This document shows, piece after piece, positions 25,932 to 34,661 of a stretch of DNA of 64,000 nt. Source of the stretch: UBA4744 sp963718995 (GTDB taxonomy: Bacteria > Actinomycetota > Acidimicrobiia > Spongiisociales > UBA4744); assembly GCA_963718995.1 (NCBI GenBank), contig CAVRAP010000013.1:20239-84238 (forward strand), read 5' to 3'. The stretch's first letter is position 1. Each line of letters begins with the position of its first letter. The notes beneath the pieces are model-generated. The model was given only the letters and a program-made list of their open reading frames with translations, was not told where the DNA came from and ran no database searches. A program made the position numbers and the translations under genes.

Positions 25932-26696
25932 TCAGCCGCTCTGGCCCGCCATTCTGCGGTTCTTGAACTTCGCCTTGACGTAGTCCTTGTTCAGCATGGC
26001 AATGAAGTCCAGGGAGATCCGCTTCGGGCAGGCCGCTTCGCATTCACCGTGGTTGGTGCAGGACCCGAAGTGTCTCTCCATCTCGTCGACCATTGCCTCA
26101 ACGCGAGTCCAGCGTTCGGGTTGTCCCTGGGGGAGAAGGTTGAGGTTCGCCACCTTGGCCGCCACGAACAGTTGGGCCGCACCGTTGGGACATGAGGCAA
26201 CACAAGCCCCGCAACCGATGCAGGAGGCAGCGTCCATCGCCGAGTCGGCGGCCGGTTTCGGAATCGGGATCAGATTGGCGTCCGGGGCGCTCCCGGTCGG
26301 CACGGTTATGTAGCCGCCGGCTTCGATAATCCGGTCGAACGAGCTGCGATCGACGACCAGGTCCCGGATAATGGGGAATCCGGAGGCCCGCCACGGTTCG
26401 ATGGTGATGACATCGCCGTCCTTGAACTTGCGCATATGGAGCTGGCAGGTTGCCGTTCCCTGCTGAGGTCCATGGGCAAGGCCGTTGATCATGAGCCCGC
26501 ATGCCCCGCAGATGCCTTCCCGGCAATCGCTGTCGAAGGCAATCGGCTCCTCTCCCTTGTCCGTGAGTCGCTCGTTGACGATGTCGAGCATTTCCAGGAA
26601 CGAGGCGTGCGACTCGATGTCCGGTGCGTCGTATTCAACGAACTTACCGGGAGCGTCCAGTGTGTACTGGCGCCATACGCGCAATGTGATGTTCAC
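25932..26696 (-). CDS. sdhB: Succinate dehydrogenase iron-sulfur subunit
   Basis: The 254-residue protein has CREGICGACG with a following Cys (GTATCQLHM) for the 2Fe-2S cluster. CIGCGACVASCPNG and CTNHGECEAACPKRI bind the 4Fe-4S and 3Fe-4S clusters. The GTG start overlaps the sdhA stop (GTGA). It transfers electrons from the flavoprotein to menaquinone through the membrane subunit. Cluster spacing fits the type-B (SdhCAB) enzymes of actinobacteria. Confidence 0.94.
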   Translation of the reverse strand: MNITLRVWRQYTLDAPGKFVEYDAPDIESHASFLEMLDIVNERLTDKGEEPIAFDSDCREGICGACGLMINGLAHGPQQGTATCQLHMRKFKDGDVITIEPWRASGFPIIRDLVVDRSSFDRIIEAGGYITVPTGSAPDANLIPIPKPAADSAMDAASCIGCGACVASCPNGAAQLFVAAKVANLNLLPQGQPERWTRVEAMVDEMERHFGSCTNHGECEAACPKRISLDFIAMLNKDYVKAKFKNRRMAGQSG

Positions 26697-28615
26697 TTGT
26701 AGCTCCTTTGCGCCAGCGCCACATACTCGAATTCGAGCGGCTCCTTGATCAGGTTGGGCTTCTCGCCGACCCCGGTGAACTCCCACGCCGCCACATACGC
26801 GTAGTCATCGTCGTTGCGGAGGGCCTCACCTTCGGGGGTTTGGCTTTCCTCCCGGAAATGGCCGCCGCACGATTCGCGACGATTGAGGGCATCGAGAGCC
26901 ATGAGCTCGGCCAGTTCGAAGAAGTCCTCAACCCGGCCCGCCTTCTCCAGAGACTGGTTGAAGGATTCGTTCTCGCCCAAAACACGAACGTCGTTGTGGT
27001 ATTCCTCCCGCAGGGCGGGTATCTCCCGGAGAGCCTTCTGAAGTCCCTGTTCGTTGCGGGACATCCCGACATGGGTTTCCAGGATCTTGCCGAGCTTGCG
27101 GTGGAACCAGTCGACCGTCCGGCTGCCGTTCACCGACAGCAACCGTTGGACCCGATCGTCGACCTCCTGCTTCGCCTCGGCGAACACCTGGTGATCCGTT
27201 GGAACGGGTTGCGTCCCGAGGAGGGGCGCCAGGTAATCGCTGATGGTGTACGGAAGAACGAAATACCCGTCGGCCAGCCCCTGCATCAGGGCACTGGCTC
27301 CGAGCCGGTTGGCGCCGTGATCCGAGAAGTTGGCTTCACCAATGGAGTAGAGACCGGGGATGGTGGTCATCAGGTTGTAGTCCACCCACAGGCCGCCCAT
27401 CGTGTAATGAGGGGCCGGGTAGATCCGCATCGGCACCTTGTACGGGTTCTCATCCGTGATGCGCTCGTACATCTCGAAGAGGTTGCCGTAGCGCTCTTCG
27501 ATGACCGCCTTGCCCAGCCGGCCGATGGATTCTGCGAAATCAAGGTAGACGCCGTTCTTACGGGGCCCGACTCCCCGTCCTTCCTCGACGACGGTCATAG
27601 CGTTGCGAGATGCCACGTCGCGGGGCACGAGGTTCCCGAATGCCGGATACTTCCGTTCCAGGTAGTAGTCGCGCTCCTCGGGCGGGATCTGACCGGGTGG
27701 CCGCTCTTCTCCAACGTTCTTCGGGACCCAGATCCGTCCGTCGTTGCGGAGCGACTCGGACATCAGCGTCAGTTTTGACTGCGTGTCGTCGCTTTGGGGG
27801 ATGGCGGTTGGGTGGATCTGCGTGAAGCTGGCGTTGGCAAAGAGCGCTCCCTTGCGGTGCGCCCGCCAGACGGCCGTTGCGTTGCTGGCCATTGCCATGG
27901 TCGACAGGAAGTAGGCGTTGGCGTAACCACCGGTAGCCAAAACCACGGCGTGAGCCGAGTGCGCCCGGATCTCACCGGTGACGAGATCGCGAGTGATCAC
28001 CCCGACCGCCCGTCCCTCTTGGAGCACAACGTCGAGCATCTCCGTGCGGGCGTGCAGCTTGACCTTGCCGAGCTTGATCTGGCGGGCCAACGCCTGATAG
28101 GCACCGAGCAGCAGCTGCTGGCCGGTCTGACCGCGCGCATAGAAGGTCCGGGAGACCTGGGCCCCACCAAACGACCGGTTGTCCAGGAGGCCGCCGTACT
28201 CGCGAGCGAACGGAATGCCCTGGGCGGTGCATTGGTCGATGATGTCATTGCTCACCTGCGCCAGGCGATAGACGTTGGCTTCCCGGGATCGGTAATCCCC
28301 TCCCTTCACCGTGTCATAGAACAACCGGAAGATGCTGTCTCCGTCTCCGTGGTAGTTCTTCGTGGCGTTGATACCGCCCTGGGCGGCGATGCTGTGAGCC
28401 CGGCGGGGGGAGTCGTGGTACGTGATCACGGTCACGTTGTACCCGAGTTCTCCGAGCGTGGCCGCGGCGGAAGCACCGGCGAGGCCAGTGCCGATCACCA
28501 GAATCTCGTACTTGCGTTTGTTGGCCGGGTTGACCAGCTTCACATCAAACTTGTGGGAGTCCCACTTGTCCTGGATAGGTCCTTGCGGGATCTTTGCGTC
28601 GAGTTGCATCACCAT
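26693..28615 (-). CDS. sdhA: Succinate dehydrogenase flavoprotein subunit
   Basis: The 640-residue protein has the FAD-binding VIGTGLAGASAAATL, RRAHSIAAQGGINA (covalent-FAD His region) and THPTAIPQS-like FTQIHPTAIPQ. The active-site regions are YPAPHYTMGGLWVDY and GLYSIGEANFSDHGANRLGA. It oxidises succinate to fumarate. The start could be ATG 28615 or the ATG two codons later; GAGAGGGGG supports either. It lies between sdhC and sdhB in an SdhC-A-B operon, 7 bases after sdhC. Confidence 0.95.
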   Translation of the reverse strand: MVMQLDAKIPQGPIQDKWDSHKFDVKLVNPANKRKYEILVIGTGLAGASAAATLGELGYNVTVITYHDSPRRAHSIAAQGGINATKNYHGDGDSIFRLFYDTVKGGDYRSREANVYRLAQVSNDIIDQCTAQGIPFAREYGGLLDNRSFGGAQVSRTFYARGQTGQQLLLGAYQALARQIKLGKVKLHARTEMLDVVLQEGRAVGVITRDLVTGEIRAHSAHAVVLATGGYANAYFLSTMAMASNATAVWRAHRKGALFANASFTQIHPTAIPQSDDTQSKLTLMSESLRNDGRIWVPKNVGEERPPGQIPPEERDYYLERKYPAFGNLVPRDVASRNAMTVVEEGRGVGPRKNGVYLDFAESIGRLGKAVIEERYGNLFEMYERITDENPYKVPMRIYPAPHYTMGGLWVDYNLMTTIPGLYSIGEANFSDHGANRLGASALMQGLADGYFVLPYTISDYLAPLLGTQPVPTDHQVFAEAKQEVDDRVQRLLSVNGSRTVDWFHRKLGKILETHVGMSRNEQGLQKALREIPALREEYHNDVRVLGENESFNQSLEKAGRVEDFFELAELMALDALNRRESCGGHFREESQTPEGEALRNDDDYAYVAAWEFTGVGEKPNLIKEPLEFEYVALAQRSYK

Positions 28616-28622
28616 CCCCCTC

Positions 28623-29366
28623 TCACTTGACCAGACCGGTCAGCACCGTGAGCGGGAAGCTGACGTTGGCGATGACGATTACGGCGGTGAATGCCCACGC
28701 CAACCAGCGGCGCCATTCGTTGAATCTGGGATTGTTCCAACCGATGCTCTGGAAGAGGCTCCACGTGCCATGGAAGATGTGGAGACCGAGCAGGAGGTTG
28801 GCGACGATGTAGAAGATGGCCACACCAGGTCGGCTGAAGCTGGCGATCAGATTGGCGTGGACGTCGCCGGCCACAAACTCCGGGTTGGCGGTGCCGATTG
28901 TCAGGTCCAGCAGGTGGAACACGATGAAGGCGCCGACGATCACTCCCGACCAGCGCATGGTCCGCGATGCGTAGTTGGCCACCAGGTATTCGCGCGGCGA
29001 TTGGTAGCGGGTCGGGCGCGCCTTCCAGTTGGTTACGGTGAGTGAATACGCCGCATGGATGTGCAACACGACAGCCGACGTGAGTACTGCCCGGAAGATC
29101 CAGAGCGTTCCTTCCCGGGGGAGGAAGGGCTCCAAGAGCTCGCGCAGCCATTCGCCGTAGTGGTCGATGGCGTAGAGCCCGGTCGGGTCTGTGCCGAGGT
29201 AGAGCTTGAGGTTCCCGAGCATGTGGACGAATACGTAGCCGAGGAAGATGATGCCGGTGATAGCCATCACCCACTTCTTCCCGACGGCCGAGCTGTAGAA
29301 CTCGATCGCCCAGGGCCGCCGGCGGTTGGCCGCGCCGCGGTCCGTGCCCTTATCGGTGGTCGTCAC
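28623..29366 (-). CDS. sdhC: Succinate dehydrogenase cytochrome b558-type membrane subunit
   Basis: The 247-residue protein has five hydrophobic helices and histidines in the positions expected for two b hemes (FVHMLGNLKLYLG, VVLHIHAAYSLTV, FHLLDLTIG, LLGLHIFHGTWSLF). A single five-helix subunit is typical of type-B enzymes that use menaquinone, as in actinobacteria. It anchors SdhAB. It is first in the operon and is divergent from whiB. Confidence 0.9.
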   Translation of the reverse strand: MTTTDKGTDRGAANRRRPWAIEFYSSAVGKKWVMAITGIIFLGYVFVHMLGNLKLYLGTDPTGLYAIDHYGEWLRELLEPFLPREGTLWIFRAVLTSAVVLHIHAAYSLTVTNWKARPTRYQSPREYLVANYASRTMRWSGVIVGAFIVFHLLDLTIGTANPEFVAGDVHANLIASFSRPGVAIFYIVANLLLGLHIFHGTWSLFQSIGWNNPRFNEWRRWLAWAFTAVIVIANVSFPLTVLTGLVK

Positions 29367-29583
29367 TACGAGCCTCCAAGCACGAGATTCCAGGTTGGCC
29401 CAAAGCTAGCAGCCGAGATCACGGGGTCCGGGGGGTCGGACAGGGTCCTTGGGCCCTACTTCGAGCTTCGGGCGGTTTTCGTCGGGTGCCTACTCCCGGG
29501 GGAAAAGGATGGTATCCGGAGCCAGAAGCCCGCTCAGGTGACCCGGCGGCGCCCAAAAACGTCCGCTTTTCGGGCCTTCCGCC

Positions 29584-29621
29584 TTGACAGCGCGCGCGCA
29601 GCCTGATTACATGCCTGTAAT
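29584..29621 (+). promoter_or_regulatory. whiB promoter with overlapping palindrome
   Basis: TTGACA (29584-29589), a 17-base spacer and TTACAT (29607-29612) form a near-consensus promoter. A perfect inverted repeat, ATTACA-TGCC-TGTAAT (29606-29621), overlaps the -10 element, so it could be an operator. The whiB GTG lies 27 bases beyond it. Confidence 0.65.
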
Positions 29622-29647
29622 TACACGTAGGTAAGGGGGGTGCACGC

Positions 29648-29923
29648 GTGCACCGCAGTCTGATAGATGCGCTGGCAGTCGACGATCTTGCCTGGCAGGA
29701 CTATTCGAATTGTCGGGGGGCGGATGCGGATTTGTTCTTTCCTGAGCGCGGGGCCTCAACGCGCAAGGCAAAAGCAATCTGCAACGCTTGCCAGGTAAAA
29801 GCTGAATGTCTCGAGTTCGCAATCGTTCAGTCCGAGAAGTTTGGAATCTGGGGAGGCCTGTCCGAGCGGGAACGCCGGCGCATTCGCAAAGAACGGTCTA
29901 TCGCGGCGCGGCGGGTCTCCTAG
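29648..29923 (+). CDS. WhiB-family iron-sulfur transcriptional regulator
   Basis: The 91-residue protein has the four Wbl cysteines at residues 22, 45, 48 and 54 (CX2CX5C), the turn GIWGG at 66-70 and the basic tail RERRRIRKER. Wbl proteins bind a 4Fe-4S cluster and the sigma factor and are almost confined to actinobacteria. GGGGGG precedes the GTG start. No sporulation or redox-stress partner is adjacent, so which Wbl class it belongs to is open; the small size is closest to the WhiB1/WhiB2 group. Confidence 0.93.
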   Translation: MHRSLIDALAVDDLAWQDYSNCRGADADLFFPERGASTRKAKAICNACQVKAECLEFAIVQSEKFGIWGGLSERERRRIRKERSIAARRVS

Positions 29924-29946
29924 GCCTTCTCGCTAATGGCGCGATA

Positions 29947-29969
29947 GCCGACGATGCCCGTCGGCCTTT
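29947..29969 (+). terminator. Hairpin downstream of whiB
   Basis: GCCGACG and CGTCGGC (7-base perfect arms, 5-base loop) are followed by a short CTTTC. It is a weak intrinsic terminator or an RNA-stabilising hairpin. Confidence 0.45.
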
Positions 29970-30038
29970 CATCGGGTACTCGTTGATCCGGGAGAGTCCA
30001 CCACTAGCATTGTTGAGTCACCAGAGAAAGGGAGTGGC

Positions 30039-30980
30039 GTGCAGGATCTCGGATTGTTAGGCATCTTCCTCATCATCCTGGCCCTCGTCTTGGGAGCCAT
30101 AGCCGTGCTCAGCAAGCGGAGAAGCGATACGCTCCGGGCGAGGGTGGAAGGTGCTGAGGCGGCTGCTTCCATCGATGCCGATCGTCCTCGCCCGCGCGTC
30201 TCGGCGTTCCATGTCCGTGGTGACGAGGCCCAGGTGTTCTTCGATGTGCCGCTGGCAGAGGGCGAGATCGACGAGGTGCTCGGTGAGCTGCTCACGAATG
30301 AGGCACTCGAGGTCGTACGCGAGAAACGTCACGAGCTTCCCATAGACGGCGTCACCACCGTTGTCGCTTTTGCCGGTCGGGGCGGTGAGCCCCGTCGCGT
30401 CGGCTCCGTTTCGCTCGAGGAACCCGGCGTGCTCCCGCCGCCGATTGTGGCGGCGCCATCGCTCCATCTCGGGCACATCGGCTTCGATCCTCTCGAGAAA
30501 CAATTCTCCGACGACCTCCTCCAGAATGCTCCGAGCCTGGCATCCGCCAAGCGGGAGGACGCCCTGGGGCCCATCGGTGAAGAACTGCGTCTTCCGAGAG
30601 CAGTTGCCGTTGGCCTGCGCGCCCAGGGTGTTGATCCGTCCACGATGACATCAGCAGAGATGGTCCAATCGTTGTTGCGACTCTTCGGTTACACCGTCAC
30701 TGCGACGAAGAATCCCCTCGCGTTCAACGCAACCAAGGCCGGTTCGACCACCTACCTGCGCGAAGACCGTTACCAGGCCGGTGACTTTCCCGAGGTAGAC
30801 GACGTCACGATGCGGGAATTCGTGGTGGAGTTCGTCAACTCCGGTGCGGATCGCGGCCTGCTGGTCAGCGACAAGTTCTCTCCGTTTGGCGTTTACGAAC
30901 GCGAAAAGCGGGAACCGCGTATCAGGTTCGTCACGCGTGAGCGCCTGCAGAAATTCGTCGACGCCCTCTCGCTCGAGTGA
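30039..30980 (+). CDS. Membrane-anchored protein with Mrr-like nuclease-fold C-terminus
   Basis: The 313-residue protein has one N-terminal membrane helix (GLLGIFLIILALVLGAIAVL), a low-similarity middle, and a C-terminal region of about 90 residues. That region reads like the restriction-endonuclease-like fold of Mrr proteins: TMREFVVEFVNSGADRGLLV, then RIRFVTRERLQKFVDAL. The same pattern of helix, GADxGxLV strand and final helix occurs in Mrr-type domains. I cannot confirm the catalytic D-ExK set, so it may be inactive. The GTG start has AAGGGAG upstream. Function is unknown. Confidence 0.5.
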   Translation: MQDLGLLGIFLIILALVLGAIAVLSKRRSDTLRARVEGAEAAASIDADRPRPRVSAFHVRGDEAQVFFDVPLAEGEIDEVLGELLTNEALEVVREKRHELPIDGVTTVVAFAGRGGEPRRVGSVSLEEPGVLPPPIVAAPSLHLGHIGFDPLEKQFSDDLLQNAPSLASAKREDALGPIGEELRLPRAVAVGLRAQGVDPSTMTSAEMVQSLLRLFGYTVTATKNPLAFNATKAGSTTYLREDRYQAGDFPEVDDVTMREFVVEFVNSGADRGLLVSDKFSPFGVYEREKREPRIRFVTRERLQKFVDALSLE

Positions 30981-30987
30981 CCCTCCG

Positions 30988-31977
30988 ATGCGGATAGGCG
31001 TTGCCCTTCCGCACGGCGTCAACAGCGGAATCGGGCTGCCGGGCTGGTCACAACTCCGCGATCTTGCCGTTCGGCTCGAGACGGCCGGGTTTGATGCATT
31101 GTGGGTTTCGGATCATTTCTTCACGGATCTCGAAGGCTCTTCCGGGTCGGGGAGTCAACTGGATGCCATGGTGCTCCTGCCTGCACTGGCGGTCGCGACC
31201 CACCGCGTGACCTTGGGGACCATGGTCCTGACGGTCGGGTTCCGACCTCCATCCGTTCTGGCCAAGGCGGTGGCCTCACTAGACCGATTGAGCGCCGGCC
31301 GTTTTGTGCTTGGACTTGGTGCAGGATCACGCGAGGCTGAGTATGTCGCAGCAGGACTGGATTTCCCGGAGCCCGCGGATCGCATCGCCGAACTCGAAGA
31401 AGCCGCCATCCTCATTCGTGAGATGACCTCTCATCCCCACTCCACCGTGAACGGGCCACGGTTTCGTGTGACCGATGCGCCGAACCTGCCGCAACCTGCC
31501 CGGCCAACCATTCCGATCCTCATGTCGGCGAGTGGTCCGCACGGGTTGGCGGCCTCAGCCAGATCCGCCGACATTTGGAACGTATCAGGGCGCTACTCCC
31601 CGGAGAGCTACGGAGCCGAGGCGGCCGATTTCGACCGGGCCTGCGATGACGTTGGCCGGGATCCGCAAACTGTCGAGAGGAGCCTCGGGCTCGTTGCCCT
31701 CGTTGGTGACGACGAGAGCGACGTCCGTCGTCGTCTTGTCGACTGGAAGCAGCAAGCTCCCTGGTTGTTCGAAAGCGCTTCATTAGAGGAAGTTCGCAGA
31801 TACGGCCTGGTTGGCACCCCGCAGGAAGTCAGAGAACGAATCGAGGAGTTCGACAGTCTGGGGGTGACCGAGCTGGTCTTGAGTTTCTCGCCGCTGATGT
31901 TCGGTTGGAGTTCCTCGGCCGGGTGGGATATCGTCGCGGAGGAGGTCCTGCCTGTGTTCGGGGGGGCGCACCGGTAG
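30988..31977 (+). CDS. LLM-class F420/FMN-dependent oxidoreductase
   Basis: The 329-residue luciferase-like protein starts MRIGVALPHGVNSGIGL and shows FDALWVSDHF, THRVTLGTMVLTV, ASLDRLSAGRFVLGLGAG and RPTIPILMSASGP, all typical of LLM-class oxidoreductases. In actinobacteria many such proteins use coenzyme F420. ATG at 30988 was preferred over the long upstream extension because homology starts there. The substrate is unknown. Confidence 0.88.
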   Translation: MRIGVALPHGVNSGIGLPGWSQLRDLAVRLETAGFDALWVSDHFFTDLEGSSGSGSQLDAMVLLPALAVATHRVTLGTMVLTVGFRPPSVLAKAVASLDRLSAGRFVLGLGAGSREAEYVAAGLDFPEPADRIAELEEAAILIREMTSHPHSTVNGPRFRVTDAPNLPQPARPTIPILMSASGPHGLAASARSADIWNVSGRYSPESYGAEAADFDRACDDVGRDPQTVERSLGLVALVGDDESDVRRRLVDWKQQAPWLFESASLEEVRRYGLVGTPQEVRERIEEFDSLGVTELVLSFSPLMFGWSSSAGWDIVAEEVLPVFGGAHR

Positions 31978-31999
31978 GATACGTTCAAAGGAGACATCC

Positions 32000-32179
32000 A
32001 TGTTTGGACGACTTGGCGGCGGTGAACTCATCATCATCCTGGTGATTCTGCTGCTTCTGTTCGGAGCGAGGAAGCTCCCCGACCTTGCCCGGTCACTTGG
32101 AGCGTCGGCCAAGGAGTTTCGCAAGGGCATTGAGCAGGGCGGCGAACAAGAGCCACCGCCCGATGCCCAGGACACCTAA
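32000..32179 (+). CDS. tatA: Twin-arginine translocase subunit TatA
   Basis: This is a 59-residue protein, too short for many gene finders: MFGRLGGGELIIILVILLLL, then FGARKLPDLARSLG, the Tat hinge and amphipathic helix, then an acidic/Pro-rich tail. TatA oligomers form the pore that exports folded proteins. A strong AAAGGAG lies 6 bases upstream. It stands alone (no tatB/C nearby) and is followed by the sigma factor operon 67 bases later. Confidence 0.9.
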   Translation: MFGRLGGGELIIILVILLLLFGARKLPDLARSLGASAKEFRKGIEQGGEQEPPPDAQDT

Positions 32180-32246
32180 TCCCGTCCTGATTCTCACTCT
32201 GCTCCGACGCGGGAACTCGTTCGCCTGCCGGTGCGTTCAGTAGGTA

Positions 32247-32756
32247 GTGCTCGTGCCAGACGATGCACCGCTGTCCTGGGAAGAAGTAGCTCGGGCTTAT
32301 GGGCGAAAGATCTACAACTTCGCATATCGCCTCACCGGCAACGCAGACGACGCCTCCGACCTCACCCAGGAAGTGTTGCTCCGGGTCAGGAAAGGTTTGG
32401 CGGGGTACCAGCCCGGCTCCTTTGAAGGCTGGCTGTGGCGCATCACTCGCAACGCCTTTCTCGATGACGTGCGACGAAAGAAGCGGAGGCCGACCTCACC
32501 ACTTCCCGAGGAGATCGATCGAGTTGCCAGCCACGCCTCCCCTGAACCGGATCAGGTGCTGGCCACCGTACGGCTCGGTGAGGATATCCAGGCCGCGTTG
32601 CTTGACCTCCCTTACGACTTCCGCGAGGCGGTGGTGCTCTGCGACATCGTTGGTCTCAGCTACGAAGAGATCTCCGCAGCGGTCGCCGCACCGATCGGCA
32701 CCGTGCGCAGCCGGATACATCGGGGGCGCAAGATGCTGAAGGACCGGTTGCAGTGA
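32247..32756 (+). CDS. ECF RNA polymerase sigma factor (SigE/RpoE type)
   Basis: The 169-residue protein has region 2 (YGRKIYNFAYRLTGNADDASD, LTQEVLLRV, GWLWRITRNAFLDDVRR) and region 4 (EAVVLCDIVGLSYEEISAA, GTVRSRIHRGRKML), as in group IV sigma factors. Next come a zinc-type anti-sigma gene and an RseB-like gene, each overlapping the previous stop, so this is a stress-response operon that senses envelope damage. The start is GTG 32247, or GTG two codons later. Confidence 0.93.
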   Translation: MLVPDDAPLSWEEVARAYGRKIYNFAYRLTGNADDASDLTQEVLLRVRKGLAGYQPGSFEGWLWRITRNAFLDDVRRKKRRPTSPLPEEIDRVASHASPEPDQVLATVRLGEDIQAALLDLPYDFREAVVLCDIVGLSYEEISAAVAAPIGTVRSRIHRGRKMLKDRLQ

Positions 32757-33184
32757 CGCACCCGAGCGAACTCCTCTCAGCTTTACTCGATGGGGAACTC
32801 ATCGAACGAGAACGCGCCCAGGTGACCGAGCATCTCGCGACCTGCCCCAGCTGTGAGGGCGAGCTCAGAGGACTCCACTTTGCCAGGGCTGCCGTCCGGT
32901 CTCTCCCACTCGTCGAGATGCCTGCCGGGTTGACTCCGGCAGTGGAGCCTGCAGCGGGGGTATTGCACTTCACCAAGCGTCCACCGGCGTGGGTTGCTGC
33001 AGCGGCCGCGGCGATTCTCGCGTTGTTTGTCGGCATTGCCACGATCCTGGCCCCACCCACCACGTTGGAGGTACGTCTCGATCAACTGTCCGATCAGTAC
33101 GGCGCCAGGACTTCGCTCGAGCCGGCCATCACCCCGCGAACCCCGGTGCCGGTGCTCGACCGAGTGTCAGGACCAATCGAATGA
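32753..33184 (+). CDS. Zinc-type anti-sigma factor (RseA/RsrA-like)
   Basis: The 143-residue protein has the zf-HC2 domain (HLATCPSCEGEL, a His-x3-Cys-x2-Cys zinc site) near residue 27. One membrane helix lies at about 79-99 (WVAAAAAAILALFVGIA), followed by an extracytoplasmic tail. The cytoplasmic part should bind the sigma factor encoded just upstream, which shares a GTGA overlap. The downstream RseB-like protein probably binds its outer domain. Confidence 0.88.
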   Translation: MTHPSELLSALLDGELIERERAQVTEHLATCPSCEGELRGLHFARAAVRSLPLVEMPAGLTPAVEPAAGVLHFTKRPPAWVAAAAAAILALFVGIATILAPPTTLEVRLDQLSDQYGARTSLEPAITPRTPVPVLDRVSGPIE

Positions 33185-34128
33185 GACGGCCATTGATCGT
33201 CGTAGCGCTCACTGTTGTGGCTCTGCTGGGTCAGGCGCTGCCCGCGCTGGCGACGGACCTCGGTGCGTATCTCGAACAAGCGGCGGCCTCTGAGTACTCG
33301 GGTGAGGTGTTCGTTGTTTGCGACACGCCCGACGGGACCGTTGCCCAGTTCGTCGAGGTCGCGAGGTCTGCCGGCGAGCTATGGGTGAGGACCAGCGGTA
33401 GCGAGACGGTCGCGGCCGACGGAGAGTTGTATCAACGAGCTGCGGACGGCACGGTGCAAGCTATTCGAGTCGATAGCTCAAATGATTGGGAGATGAGCCC
33501 CAGGTATGCGGCAGTAGATGCAGGGCAAGCGACGGAGTTGGAACGACCGGTTCAGGTTGTCAAGGTGATGGAGGGCGAGGTCGAGAGAGTCACGCTGCAC
33601 TTCGACGATGCCACCGGCGCCTTGCTTCGCTCCGAGGTGCGCAATGGGGATCGATCCTTGTATTGCTCGAGTTCGTTCGTCTCCTTCAGTGGAGAACCCC
33701 CTTCGATCGACGCGTCGGTCCGGCAAACCACGCCGGAGGAAATCGAGGTCGTCGACTTCAAAGACATCGACGAAGAAGCGCTCCCGGCTCGCGTGGGAGG
33801 ATTCGACCGGCTCGACGTCTATGAAGGGCCCGAGAGCTCCACGGTTGCTTACTACTCAGACGGCGTCTTTTCGTTTACGGTCATCGCGTCGCAGAGAACG
33901 GTCACCATCCCCGAGTTAGAGGAAGCGCCGGTCGCTGAGATCGCCGGACACAAATACCAGCGCCTCTTCCAACCGGGCCAAGTTGTGTACTCCTGGGAAT
34001 CCCGGATTGGTGGGTATGCCCTCATTGGGGATCTGCCGATCGACCTGCAAGAGGCAGTACTCGGGGATCTTCCCAGCCCCGGCCGTCCCGGTTTCTTCGT
34101 GCGGTTGTGGCGCAGTTGGTTCGGATAG
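33181..34128 (+). CDS. RseB/MucB-like periplasmic regulator
   Basis: The 315-residue protein starts at ATG 33181, overlapping the anti-sigma stop. It has a signal peptide (LIVVALTVVALLGQALPALA). The C-terminal part (GGFDRLDVYEGPESSTVAYY, GHKYQRLFQPGQVVYSWE, YALIGDLPIDLQEAVLG) matches MucB/RseB. RseB-type proteins bind the anti-sigma factor outside the membrane and gate its proteolysis. Gene order supports the call. Confidence 0.75.
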   Translation: MRRPLIVVALTVVALLGQALPALATDLGAYLEQAAASEYSGEVFVVCDTPDGTVAQFVEVARSAGELWVRTSGSETVAADGELYQRAADGTVQAIRVDSSNDWEMSPRYAAVDAGQATELERPVQVVKVMEGEVERVTLHFDDATGALLRSEVRNGDRSLYCSSSFVSFSGEPPSIDASVRQTTPEEIEVVDFKDIDEEALPARVGGFDRLDVYEGPESSTVAYYSDGVFSFTVIASQRTVTIPELEEAPVAEIAGHKYQRLFQPGQVVYSWESRIGGYALIGDLPIDLQEAVLGDLPSPGRPGFFVRLWRSWFG

Positions 34129-34144
34129 ACCTCGGAGCGGAAAC

Positions 34145-34603
34145 CTACAGCTTGCTGAGTGCCTCCAGGTAGGCGTCCATTTCGCGGGCCACGCCCAAAC
34201 TGCCGGAGTCGATGACCTCCCACACGACGCCGTCGGCGTCGAGGACGTAGGTCATTCGGTTGGCAACGCCCTTAGTTTCATTGAAGCTGCCGTAGGCGCG
34301 GGCCGTCTCCCCATGGGGCCAGAAGTCGGAGAGAATGGGAAACTCGAATCCCTGCTCCTCAGCCCACTTCTTGTGCACGAAGCGGGTGTCGCAGGATATG
34401 ACCACAACATTGGCGTCGAGATCGTTCAGTTGAGTCAGGTTGTCTCGGATGGAACACAACTCCGCCTGGCAAATCCCGGAGAACGGAAAGGGAATGAAGA
34501 CGACGAGCGTGTTGCGGCCTTCCAGTGAGGCGCGAGACACTTCGTTGGCGTCCTGATCCAACAGCTCGAAATTGGGGGCGCGATCTCCAATGGTGGCCGA
34601 CAT
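34145..34603 (-). CDS. Peroxiredoxin (AhpE type)
   Basis: The 152-residue thioredoxin-fold peroxidase has APNFELLDQDANEV near the N-terminus. FIPFPFSGICQAELCSIRDN near residue 40 contains the peroxidatic Cys and a second Cys four residues later, as in AhpE/one-Cys actinobacterial peroxiredoxins. It reduces hydroperoxides; the reducing partner is unknown. It converges on the rseB gene and is followed upstream by the SufR-like regulator, so the region groups oxidative and Fe-S stress functions. Confidence 0.87.
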   Translation of the reverse strand: MSATIGDRAPNFELLDQDANEVSRASLEGRNTLVVFIPFPFSGICQAELCSIRDNLTQLNDLDANVVVISCDTRFVHKKWAEEQGFEFPILSDFWPHGETARAYGSFNETKGVANRMTYVLDADGVVWEVIDSGSLGVAREMDAYLEALSKL

Positions 34604-34661
34604 GGTGAAGAACCTCCTGGTTCAAAGTGGTCAATCTGACACTAGTGAGATTTCCGGTCGC

